This document shows positions 1 through 6,189 of a stretch of DNA of 10,243 nt, piece by piece. Position 1 is the first letter of the stretch. Each line of letters opens with the position of its first letter. Source of the DNA: UBA1672 sp023140905 (GTDB taxonomy: Bacteria > Pseudomonadota > Alphaproteobacteria > Micavibrionales > Micavibrionaceae). The stretch is taken from NCBI GenBank assembly GCA_030636745.1, contig DAOVWH010000064.1, positions 1 through 10,243 on the forward strand. Direction: 5' to 3'. The translations under genes and the position numbers were made by a program. The notes beneath the pieces are model-generated. The model saw only the letters and a list, made by a program, of their open reading frames with translations, did not search any database and was not told the DNA's origin.

Positions 1-1
1 C

Positions 2-646
2 CTTGTGTTCTTTTTCGGTGTCTTTGTTCAAAGCTTCTACTTCAGCTATAGCTTCAGGAGGTGGATCAATTTGAACATATAGGCCATAAGGACCGCGGCG
101 CAGAGAGATGCTCCGGCCAGAGCCGGGTTCTTCACCTAAAATCTTAGGTTCATGGGCAAGAGCCGCGTCTTGTGCGTCTTCTCCATCCGGGACAACTAAT
201 GGTCGTGTGAATTTACAATCCGGGTAATTTGAACAACCGATAAAAGCACCAAATTTCCCAAGTTTCAAGCCCAAGCGGCCTTCTTTCAAATCTTTGTTTT
301 CTGAACAAGTTTTACATACGCGGCCTTCATCGCCTTCAGGGAAGAAGTGATCTCCAAGCTGCGCGTCAAGATGGTTAATAACATCTGTAATTGTAAGATT
401 CTTGGTTTCATCTACTGCGGCTTTAAAATCAATCCAGAATAAACGCAGCGTTTCTTTCCATGCAACATGTCCCGAAGCAATGGCATCAAGCTCTTCTTCC
501 AGATTTGCTGTAAAGTCATAGTCAACGTAACGTGTGAAAAATTTGGCAAGGAATGTTATAACTAATTGTCCACGATCCTCCGGTATAAAGCGGCATTTTT
601 CCATCCTTACATAATTACGGTCGCGTAACACCTGTACAATTGAGGC
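2..646 (-). pseudogene. topA: topA 3' part, DNA topoisomerase I C-terminal region, separated from the 5' part by an in-frame stop; runs off the window
   Basis: This is an open frame of 215 codons in the same reading frame as the upstream topA segment, beginning directly after the TAA at 647-649 and continuing past the window start. It opens with ASIVQVLRDRNYV, the sequence that normally follows the GIGRPSTY motif of bacterial topoisomerase I. The rest of the core domain follows (RFIPEDRGQLV, FFTRYVDYDFTANLEEELD). A topoisomerase zinc-ribbon repeat comes next, with CKTC and later LGKFGAFIGCSNYPDC, giving four cysteines. An alphaproteobacterial-style C-terminal segment (SLRRGPYGLYVQ) is the last part visible. 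There is no start codon or ribosome site of its own, so as written it would not be translated independently. The conservation right up to the stop suggests a very recent lesion or a sequence error rather than an old pseudogene. Confidence 0.85.
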
Positions 647-670
647 TTAAGTGGTCAGCCAGCAACTGAT
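647..670 (-). other. 24-base lesion replacing the GIGRPSTY codons of topA
   Basis: On the coding strand the eight codons between KKMEEL and ASIVQV read ATC AGT TGC TGG CTG ACC ACT TAA (ISCWLTT-stop). Bacterial topoisomerase I has GIGRPSTY at this place. The length is exactly right for eight codons and both flanks stay in frame, so this is a block replacement or a cluster of substitutions, not a net frameshift. Only the Thr codon matches in register. Sequencing or assembly error, local template-switch mutation, or a tiny inversion are all possible. Confidence 0.8.
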
Positions 671-2122
671 CAGCTCTTCCATCTTCTTAACCTTAGAAGC
701 CTCACTATAACGTGGGGGAGGTTGTGTAAAGTGTTGGTTTGGTGTTGTGCTAACTAACTTGGTTGCATCGTGTTCTTTCATCGGAGGCAGGCGACGGTCT
801 TCCCCTTTTTTGTTTCCATTATTTTCATCATCGTCTTTATCTTCGTGATAAAGTGTCAAAAACCCGTCAAAAGCAATAGCCGAACCGGTCGCACGCAAAA
901 CCACATCATCAGTACCATCTGATATATCAACCTTCATTTGATCGAGTACAGCATTTTCCATCTGTGATGCGATAGTACGTTTCCATATAAGATCATATAG
1001 TTTCCACGTAGCGTCATCTAATTGACCGCGAAGCATAGAGGGAGTGCGAGCCAGACTTGTCGGGCGAATGGCTTCGTGAGCTTCTTGTGCGTTTTTTGCT
1101 TTGGATTTATATAATCGTGGAGTATCTGGAAGATATTTGCTTCCGTAATCTTTTGAAATAACTTCCCGACATCCGTTAACAGCTTCTTCTGAAAGCGTGG
1201 TTCCATCTGTTCTCATATAAGTGATTAAACCGCCACTTTCATCAATACCTTCATAGAGTTTCTGTGCTATGCGCATTGTGCGTGAAGCGGATAGCCCTAA
1301 TTTTCGTGACGCGTCCATCTGCAATGTAGATGTAATAAACGGTGGTGACGGATTGCGGCGTACTTGTTTCTTCTCAATTTTTTGAATTGACAGATTTTTA
1401 TCATCAATACGGGCTGCTGCTGCTTTTGCATCTTCCTCATTGCCTATATCAAATTTATCAAGTTTATTTCCGGCAAGATGAGTAAGTCTGGCTGTGAAAG
1501 ATGCTCCGTCTACAGTGCGTAGTGTTGATTCAATGCTCCAATATTCTTGAGGCTTAAAGGCCTCAATCTCATTTTCACGTTCGCAAATCAAACGCAAAGC
1601 AACGGACTGTACCCGTCCTGCAGATCGTGAACCGGGTAATTTTCGCCAAAGGACAGGCGAGATATTAAAGCCTACCAAATAATCAAGTGTTCGCCGTGCA
1701 AGGTATGCATCAATCAAAGGTTGGTCTAATTCACGCGCTTGTTTAAAAGCATTTTGTACGGCTGTTTTTGTTACTTCATTAAAAGTAACGCGGTGTACGT
1801 CTTTTCCATCAAGCAAACCATCATCATTTAATAGCTCATATATGTGCCATGCAATAGCTTCTCCTTCACGGTCAGGGTCAGGTGCCAGATATAAAGCGTC
1901 TGCTTTTTTTAGAGCTTTTTTGATTTCATTTACGTTTTTATCTGATTTTGCATCCATCTGCCATTTCATCGCGAAATCATCATCAGGTAAAACAGAGCCA
2001 TCTTTGTTAACTAAATCCCGAACATGTCCGTAAGATGCCAGAACAGCATAATCAGAACCAAGATATTTGTTGATTGTTTTGGCTTTTGCTGGTGACTCAA
2101 CAATGACAAGATTTTTGCTCAA
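647..2122 (-). CDS. topA: DNA topoisomerase I, N-terminal part, ends prematurely at residue 491
   Basis: Type IA topoisomerase that relaxes negative supercoils by cutting and passing a single DNA strand. The Toprim domain is at the N-terminus, with KNLVIVESPAKAKTI (Glu9) and the metal-binding DPDREGEAIAWH (Asp82, Asp84, Glu86). The active-site tyrosine is Tyr302 in GLITYMRTDGT, with Arg304 beside it, and NPSPPFITSTLQ lies before it. Translation starts at TTG, supported by AAAGAGG six bases upstream; the first internal in-frame Met (residue 52) would remove the catalytic Glu9. The gene is last of the visible operon, 23 bases after dprA. The protein should run through GIGRPSTYAS, but after KKMEEL it reads ISCWLTT and stops. 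Family members are usually about 800-900 residues. The 3' part continues in frame below 647. The truncated product would keep the catalytic tyrosine but lose part of the core and all zinc ribbons, so it is probably not functional if the stop is real. Confidence 0.93.
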   Translation of the reverse strand: MSKNLVIVESPAKAKTINKYLGSDYAVLASYGHVRDLVNKDGSVLPDDDFAMKWQMDAKSDKNVNEIKKALKKADALYLAPDPDREGEAIAWHIYELLNDDGLLDGKDVHRVTFNEVTKTAVQNAFKQARELDQPLIDAYLARRTLDYLVGFNISPVLWRKLPGSRSAGRVQSVALRLICERENEIEAFKPQEYWSIESTLRTVDGASFTARLTHLAGNKLDKFDIGNEEDAKAAAARIDDKNLSIQKIEKKQVRRNPSPPFITSTLQMDASRKLGLSASRTMRIAQKLYEGIDESGGLITYMRTDGTTLSEEAVNGCREVISKDYGSKYLPDTPRLYKSKAKNAQEAHEAIRPTSLARTPSMLRGQLDDATWKLYDLIWKRTIASQMENAVLDQMKVDISDGTDDVVLRATGSAIAFDGFLTLYHEDKDDDENNGNKKGEDRRLPPMKEHDATKLVSTTPNQHFTQPPPRYSEASKVKKMEELISCWLTT

Positions 2123-2128
2123 ACTGGG

Positions 2129-2135
2129 CCTCTTT
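2129..2135 (-). promoter_or_regulatory. Shine-Dalgarno site deciding the TTG start of topA
   Basis: The coding strand reads AAAGAGG followed by six bases and then TTG AGC AAA AAT. No in-frame ATG lies between the dprA stop and this point, and the conserved KNLVIVES begins two codons after the TTG. This fixes a TTG start. Confidence 0.65.
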
Positions 2136-2145
2136 CGTTTTTTGT

Positions 2146-3312
2146 TTAGTTATCGTCTTGTTCTATCAAGATAATATTATTTCCGGGTAACCGTTTTATC
2201 CGTCCAGATAACTCCAGCTCCATCAAAATAAACTGCAACTCGGAGATAGTCACATGACATGCCCGGACTAATTCGTCAACATTTATTGGTGTAAAAGATA
2301 AATAGGAAAGGATTTTTTCTTGTGTGAGTTTATCTGTATTTTCATGGATGTTGTCCTGGAAGTCTGTAGCTCCATGAGAAAAATCCGGCGGGGCAATGGC
2401 TGATTCTCTGAAATTTTTTCCAGAGAAATCCATTAATATTTCTAATACATCATCAGCATTACGTACTAATGTTGCGCCTTCGCGTATCAAATGGTTCGGA
2501 CCACTAGCGCGAGGATCAAACGGAGATCCCGGCACAGCCATAATATCCCTACCTTGCTCACCAGCCATTCTGGCAGTAATAAGCGAGCCGGACCGTAATC
2601 CGGCTTCAACAACAATAGCTGCGCTGGATAGCCCTGAGACGAGACGGTTTCTGCGTGGAAAGGCTGCTGCGAAAGGTTTTGATCCAAAGGCACTTTCTGC
2701 AATAATTGCACCTTTTTCTACGATCTCATTGTATAGTTTTTGATTTTCCTCTGGATAAACAACATTAATGCCACCGGCAACAATGGCAATCGTTCCGCTG
2801 GAAATCGATCCTTTATGCGCAGATGTATCAATACCGCGTGCTAGTCCTGAAACTATCACTTGTTTTCTTGCGCCCAAATCAGCAGCTAATTTATAAGCGA
2901 ATTTACGACCATTGAGAGACGCATTGCGTGCTCCTACAATAGCAATACAGGATTGGTTCAGTAACTTTGCATTTCCCAAAACCGATAGAACGGGAGGCGC
3001 ATCATCAATAGCACTTAAAGAAAGCGGATAAGAAGCATCAGAGGCTGTAATAAGCTGCCCACCATATTTGGTTAAAGCTTTGTATTCGGTTATAACCTGT
3101 TTTTCAGAAGGAGGAATAAGAGGTTTCTTACGACCGCCGCGCCGTGATAATTCCGGCAAAGCCTCCAAAGCATTTTTTGCTGAACCAAAATGTTCAAGAA
3201 GTTGGTAAAAAGTAATCGGGCCGATATTATCGCTGCGAATTAACCGCAGCCAGTCTAGTCGGGATTGTTCATCCAGATTATTTACAGGCTTTTGTGTTTC
3301 TTGTGCTTTCAC
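2146..3312 (-). CDS. dprA: DNA-processing protein DprA (Smf family)
   Basis: Cytoplasmic protein that binds incoming single-stranded DNA and loads RecA during natural transformation; it is widely kept even in bacteria not known to be competent. The 388 residues match the family's usual length. An N-terminal SAM/HTH-like region (about 18-65, LDWLRLIRSDNIGPITFYQLL) precedes the Rossmann-like core. The core shows IAIVGARNAS, VSGLARGIDTSAHKG, FPRRNRLVSGLS, VVEAGLRSGSLITA and AVPGSP in the standard order. The last ~65 residues form a winged-helix domain (TQEKILSYLSFTPINVDELV). Translation starts at GTG, with AAGGA seven bases upstream overlapping the plsY stop codon, so it is probably translationally coupled to plsY. 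topA follows 23 bases later. Its presence in this housekeeping operon is normal for alphaproteobacteria and does not by itself show competence. Confidence 0.96.
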   Translation of the reverse strand: MKAQETQKPVNNLDEQSRLDWLRLIRSDNIGPITFYQLLEHFGSAKNALEALPELSRRGGRKKPLIPPSEKQVITEYKALTKYGGQLITASDASYPLSLSAIDDAPPVLSVLGNAKLLNQSCIAIVGARNASLNGRKFAYKLAADLGARKQVIVSGLARGIDTSAHKGSISSGTIAIVAGGINVVYPEENQKLYNEIVEKGAIIAESAFGSKPFAAAFPRRNRLVSGLSSAAIVVEAGLRSGSLITARMAGEQGRDIMAVPGSPFDPRASGPNHLIREGATLVRNADDVLEILMDFSGKNFRESAIAPPDFSHGATDFQDNIHENTDKLTQEKILSYLSFTPINVDELVRACHVTISELQFILMELELSGRIKRLPGNNIILIEQDDN

Positions 3313-3318
3313 CCGAAA

Positions 3319-3323
3319 TCCTT
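3319..3323 (-). promoter_or_regulatory. Shine-Dalgarno site of dprA overlapping the plsY stop codon
   Basis: The coding strand reads TTAAGGA followed by seven bases and then GTG. The TAA inside this string is the stop codon of plsY, so ribosomes finishing plsY arrive on the dprA initiation site. This supports the GTG start and coupling of the two genes. Confidence 0.6.
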
Positions 3324-3963
3324 AATTAGCCACCTTTTTTTCATGGCCGATTTTGTTTTCAGTTCCGTTTAATAAACGTTTGATATTATCTTTGTGCCGC
3401 ACCCATATAAGAATGGAAATAGCGAGGCTAATAGAAGCGGGCATACTGCCGTAAACAAAGAATGTGACAATAGGCGCTGTGATATATGCGCATAGAGCTG
3501 ATAGCGATGAATAACGCGTTGTAACAGCAACGATAAGCCAAGTCGCAAGCGCGGCTAATCCGCTATAAGGCACAGCAGCTAAAAGGACGCCGAATGTTGT
3601 GGCAACGCCTTTCCCGCCTTTAAACTTTAGCCAGACCGGAAAGCAGTGACCGACTATCGCGCCAAGTCCGATGGTAAGAGCAATTGGAATAAAAAAATCT
3701 GAAAGGTCTAAAAATGGCTGTGATATTGATGGAAGACCACCAAAAACAAATAGAATCGGGACAGCACCTTTACCCATGTCACAGAGTAGTGTAACTGCGG
3801 TCAGTATTTTATTTCCGGTTCTAAGCACATTCGTAGTGCCGATACTGTTCGATCCGATTTTGCGAAGATCCTGTCCAGTAAAGACTTTGGTTAAAATCAA
3901 ACCAAATGGAATTGATCCTAAAATATAGGCAACAATAAATAGAATCAGTATCAGGATAAACAT
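3322..3963 (-). CDS. plsY: acyl-phosphate:glycerol-3-phosphate acyltransferase PlsY
   Basis: Integral inner-membrane enzyme that transfers an acyl chain from acyl-phosphate to glycerol-3-phosphate, giving lysophosphatidic acid, the first acylation of phospholipid synthesis. The 213 residues have about five hydrophobic segments. The three family motifs are present: GSIPFGLILTKVF with GSNSIGTTNVLRTG near the N-terminus (about 16-50), the glycine-rich GHCFPVWLKFKGGKGVAT in the middle (about 104-122), and YSSLSALCAYITAP (about 151-164). The ATG start is preceded by AAAGGAAG at good spacing. It lies 17 bases downstream of pyrB and 9 bases before dprA, so the genes are very probably co-transcribed. 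Nothing is missing compared with the family. Confidence 0.96.
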   Translation of the reverse strand: MFILILILFIVAYILGSIPFGLILTKVFTGQDLRKIGSNSIGTTNVLRTGNKILTAVTLLCDMGKGAVPILFVFGGLPSISQPFLDLSDFFIPIALTIGLGAIVGHCFPVWLKFKGGKGVATTFGVLLAAVPYSGLAALATWLIVAVTTRYSSLSALCAYITAPIVTFFVYGSMPASISLAISILIWVRHKDNIKRLLNGTENKIGHEKKVAN

Positions 3964-3970
3964 AACTAAC

Positions 3971-3977
3971 TTCCTTT
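3971..3977 (-). promoter_or_regulatory. Shine-Dalgarno site of plsY in the pyrB-plsY gap
   Basis: The coding strand reads AAAGGAA ending seven bases before the plsY ATG, within the 17-base gap after the pyrB stop. It is the strongest ribosome site in this operon. Confidence 0.6.
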
Positions 3978-3980
3978 GTT

Positions 3981-4889
3981 TTATTTTGATAGCAACAAAT
4001 CCAGCACAGCCATGCGCGTAGGAATACCATTAGCGACTTGTGCAGTCATGCGGCTATATTTAGGATCATCTGCAACATCACCGGCGATTTCCACGCCCCG
4101 GTTCATAGGACCCGGATGCATAACAATAGCGTCAGGTTTTGCGTATTTCAGACGCTCATATGTCAGGCCGTAATCTTTGAAATAAGCATTATCATCGGGA
4201 ATTTTACTTTGTTGCATGCGTTCTTTTTGAATACGCAGCGTCATTACAACATCACAGTCTTTAATACCCTCTTCCATTGTGTCATAAAAAGGAATGCCCT
4301 CAACCGGCATTTCTTCGGGCTTAAAGAAGCTGGGTGCAACAAATCGAATATTCGCTCCCATTTTAGATAAGAGATAAGCATTTGAATTTGCAACACGGCT
4401 ATGGGAAATATCTCCACAAATAGCAACGTTTAATCCTTCAAGAGAACCTTTTTCCTGCATTATTGTTAAAGCATCTAATAGTGCTTGTGTCGGATGTTCG
4501 CGCCAGCTATCACCGGCATTAATAACCGGGCAATCGAGACGTTCAGCGACTTTGATCGGAGCACCGTATTCCTTGTGGCGTATCACAACGGCATCAGGTT
4601 TCATGGCTCCTAATGTATCAATTGTATCATTAAAACTTTCATTTTTGCTAAGGGAGCTAACTTCGGCATTCCAGTTAATCATTTCTGCGCCCAGTCGCAG
4701 TCCCGCAAAATTAAAAGAAGTCACAGTGCGGGTTGAGTTTTCAAAAAACAGGGTAAGGACAACTTTATTTTTTAATTTTTCTTTGTCCCATTTACCGCTT
4801 TGAAGGGCTTTTGTGTAATAATCAGCACGATCCAAAAAGTCTTTAACACGATTTACGCTTAATTCTTTAATGCCAAGAAGATGCTCCAT
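3981..4889 (-). CDS. pyrB: aspartate carbamoyltransferase, catalytic chain
   Basis: Condenses carbamoyl phosphate with L-aspartate to N-carbamoylaspartate, the committed step of pyrimidine synthesis in the cytoplasm. At 302 residues it has normal family length. The carbamoyl-phosphate loop FFENSTRT places Ser52-Thr53-Arg54-Thr55 as in E. coli. Further active-site residues are Arg104, His132 and Gln135 in HPTQALLDA, Arg165 in GDISHSRVANS, Arg219 with Gln221 in TLRIQKERM, and the HPGPMNRGVEI loop at 258-268. The 80s loop is SSLSKNES, with Lys82 probably standing for the catalytic loop lysine. The residue after STRT is Val where most homologues have Arg; this is odd but not catalytic. It is first in the minus-strand operon, with plsY 17 bases later. 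No pyrC or regulatory pyrI is next to it. The ribosome site is weak (GGACGGA some distance upstream). Confidence 0.96.
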   Translation of the reverse strand: MEHLLGIKELSVNRVKDFLDRADYYTKALQSGKWDKEKLKNKVVLTLFFENSTRTVTSFNFAGLRLGAEMINWNAEVSSLSKNESFNDTIDTLGAMKPDAVVIRHKEYGAPIKVAERLDCPVINAGDSWREHPTQALLDALTIMQEKGSLEGLNVAICGDISHSRVANSNAYLLSKMGANIRFVAPSFFKPEEMPVEGIPFYDTMEEGIKDCDVVMTLRIQKERMQQSKIPDDNAYFKDYGLTYERLKYAKPDAIVMHPGPMNRGVEIAGDVADDPKYSRMTAQVANGIPTRMAVLDLLLSK

Positions 4890-4923
4890 GTTTTATTTTC
4901 CGTCCATGTTGTTACGTGGTTAT

Positions 4924-4936
4924 CACTTTGAAAGTG
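4924..4936. promoter_or_regulatory. 13-base dyad upstream of pyrB, possible operator
   Basis: CACTTTGAAAGTG is a six-base perfect dyad around a single central base, 35 bases before the pyrB start. One central base is too small for an RNA hairpin loop, so if it is functional it is more likely a protein-binding site. Such a dyad can arise by chance in AT-rich intergenic DNA. Confidence 0.25.
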
Positions 4937-5021
4937 TTCGCTAATGTCTTTAATGCATATTTAGGAAATGCACTGGATTTGTTCCAATGTCCAGCAGATT
5001 CTTAAAACATAGCAATTTGCA

Positions 5022-5099
5022 TTTACTTTTGCAGTGCGTTACTCGTTACTTACGTACCTAAACGTACGCTGCGTTCTTTGTGTCTGCTGCAAAAGTAAA
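5022..5099. repeat. 78-base palindromic element with 13-bp terminal inverted repeats
   Basis: The ends are TTTACTTTTGCAG (5022-5034) and CTGCAAAAGTAAA (5087-5099), a perfect 13-bp inverted repeat enclosing 52 bases. Inside is a smaller hairpin, CGTAC-CTAAAC-GTACG (around 5053-5069). The element sits between the end of the prepilin peptidase gene and the start of pyrB, on neither reading frame. No T-tract follows on the minus strand, so it is not a typical intrinsic terminator, though it could still stop or process the peptidase transcript. It resembles a REP- or small MITE-like intergenic palindrome; only one copy is in this window. Confidence 0.55.
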
Positions 5100-5117
5100 G
5101 TCAAATCACTATATTAA

Positions 5118-5615
5118 TCAGATGAATGTGTGGAATTTAAGAATCGTGCAAATAATAATCCCAATTATAAACCCCGGACCTGCCGGAAGAGAAAATCCTC
5201 CGAGCGAAATAATCTCTTTTGCTTTAAAACGTCTATAGATAACAATACCCAATCCATGAAAGACGCCAGCTAAAGCGCCTAGAGTTATAGCAAGAAAGAT
5301 ATAGTCGCTTCCTAGCCAAATACTGGCAGCACCGATTAATTTGATATCTCCCATTCCTAGCGTATCTGTGTGGTATAGCTTATTTCCTATAGCGCGAATC
5401 ACGGATAAAAGCGCAATGCTGCAAAAAGCAGCAATGATGATATCTGGAAAAGAGTTTAGGTTAAAGCCACTGACAATGTGAAAAGCAAATCCAGCAAAGA
5501 AATATTGAAGTACATAGCGATTAGGCAAAATGCGCTCTTTTAAATCAATGTGAAAAAGCACAGCTAAAATTACAAAGGAATATGCTAGTATTATAAGTAA
5601 GAAAAATGACATCAT
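5118..5615 (-). CDS. prepilin peptidase, A24 family, short form without methyltransferase domain
   Basis: Inner-membrane aspartic protease that cuts the leader from type IV prepilins or pseudopilins. The 165 residues are almost wholly hydrophobic, with about six membrane segments. The two catalytic aspartates are visible: Asp24 in FHIDLKERILPN and Asp90 in GMGDIKLIG, the GxGD motif. A glycine-rich SLGGFSLPAGPGFIIG lies near the C-terminus. The N-terminal cysteine-containing methyltransferase half of PilD/GspO is absent, so it is a short type like TadV/CpaA or R64 PilU. Two ATGs stand in tandem at the start (5615 and 5612), and no strong ribosome site is visible. It is divergent from the pilus locus at 5744 onward, so it very likely serves that system. 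Its transcript points toward pyrB across the palindromic element. Confidence 0.9.
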   Translation of the reverse strand: MMSFFLLIILAYSFVILAVLFHIDLKERILPNRYVLQYFFAGFAFHIVSGFNLNSFPDIIIAAFCSIALLSVIRAIGNKLYHTDTLGMGDIKLIGAASIWLGSDYIFLAITLGALAGVFHGLGIVIYRRFKAKEIISLGGFSLPAGPGFIIGIIICTILKFHTFI

Positions 5616-5713
5616 GGATCGTTTTATAACATATTTTATCTGTTATTAAGATACTCTTCGTTCTTTCTTCATGTAAATCTTCGTGTAATTCTATATTTTG
5701 TCATTTTATCAAA

Positions 5714-5719
5714 TATAAT
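5714..5719 (+). promoter_or_regulatory. possible -10 element for the pilus locus
   Basis: A perfect TATAAT lies 24 bases before the response regulator start, in the 128-base AT-rich gap between divergent genes. No good -35 hexamer is seen at 16-18 bases upstream (CTATAT is closest), so an activator-dependent promoter or chance are both possible. The reverse promoter for the peptidase must lie in the same gap but I cannot identify it. Confidence 0.3.
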
Positions 5720-5734
5720 TTCAAAAAACAGGGC

Positions 5735-5739
5735 AGGGA
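5735..5739 (+). promoter_or_regulatory. Shine-Dalgarno site deciding the GTG start of the response regulator
   Basis: AGGGA lies four bases before GTG at 5744. No in-frame ATG precedes the conserved TILVVEDND, so GTG is the start. Confidence 0.5.
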
Positions 5740-5743
5740 AAAA

Positions 5744-6115
5744 GTGGAACAAAAAACAATTCTGGTTGTGGAGGACAATGATTTTGTTCGGATGCAGATT
5801 TGTCGTTTTTTAGACGATGAAGGGTTTGAGACGTTAGAATCGATTGACGGACAAAAAGCACTTGAAGTCATATCAAATGAAAATGTCGATATGATCGTAG
5901 TTGATGTACGTATGGAGCCGATTAATGGATTTGATTTTGTACGTATTATCCGTGGGCATGGAGATAAAACACCTGTTCTTGTTGTGACTGGGGATGAAAA
6001 TGCGGATATATTAAGCGAAGCTTCAAAGCTGGGGATTATGGCTGTGCTTAAAAAACCAGTCCAAAAAGATCGGTTGATTAAATCAGTTTTACGTATTTTG
6101 CATGTGGGAAAGTAA
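5744..6115 (+). CDS. single-domain response regulator (CheY-like receiver)
   Basis: A 123-residue receiver domain with no output domain. The acidic pocket is Glu10-Asp11 in ILVVEDND, the phospho-acceptor is Asp54 in MIVVDVRM, the switch Thr is Thr82 in VLVVTGDEN, and the conserved Lys is Lys104 in VLKKPV. All key residues are intact, so it should be phosphorylated by a histidine kinase and act through protein-protein contact. No kinase is encoded in the window. It starts at GTG and is followed after a very short gap by the secretin gene on the same strand, so it probably belongs to the pilus operon as first gene. It may control assembly or motility of that system, or be part of a chemosensory relay; the sequence does not tell which. 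Confidence 0.93.
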   Translation: MEQKTILVVEDNDFVRMQICRFLDDEGFETLESIDGQKALEVISNENVDMIVVDVRMEPINGFDFVRIIRGHGDKTPVLVVTGDENADILSEASKLGIMAVLKKPVQKDRLIKSVLRILHVGK

Positions 6116-6189
6116 AAAGCAGAATGTTACAATATAAAGTAAGTTCGAGTGTAAAATATGTTTATGTAAATGGTTCAGAGATAAATTTG

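Noticed and set aside
647..649. The in-frame TAA of topA as evidence for a reassigned stop codon
   Set aside because: plsY, pyrB, dprA and the response regulator all end properly at TAA, and the seven codons before the topA TAA are also wrong, so recoding would not restore the motif.
2396..2743. 115-codon open frame on the plus strand inside dprA
   Set aside because: Antisense to the conserved DprA core; composition reflects the opposite-strand gene.
4038..4370. 110-codon open frame on the plus strand inside pyrB
   Set aside because: Antisense to conserved pyrB active-site motifs, with no recognisable domain.
5022..5099. Palindromic element as a CRISPR repeat or tRNA
   Set aside because: Only one copy with no spaced repeats, and no tRNA-like arms or conserved T-loop sequence.
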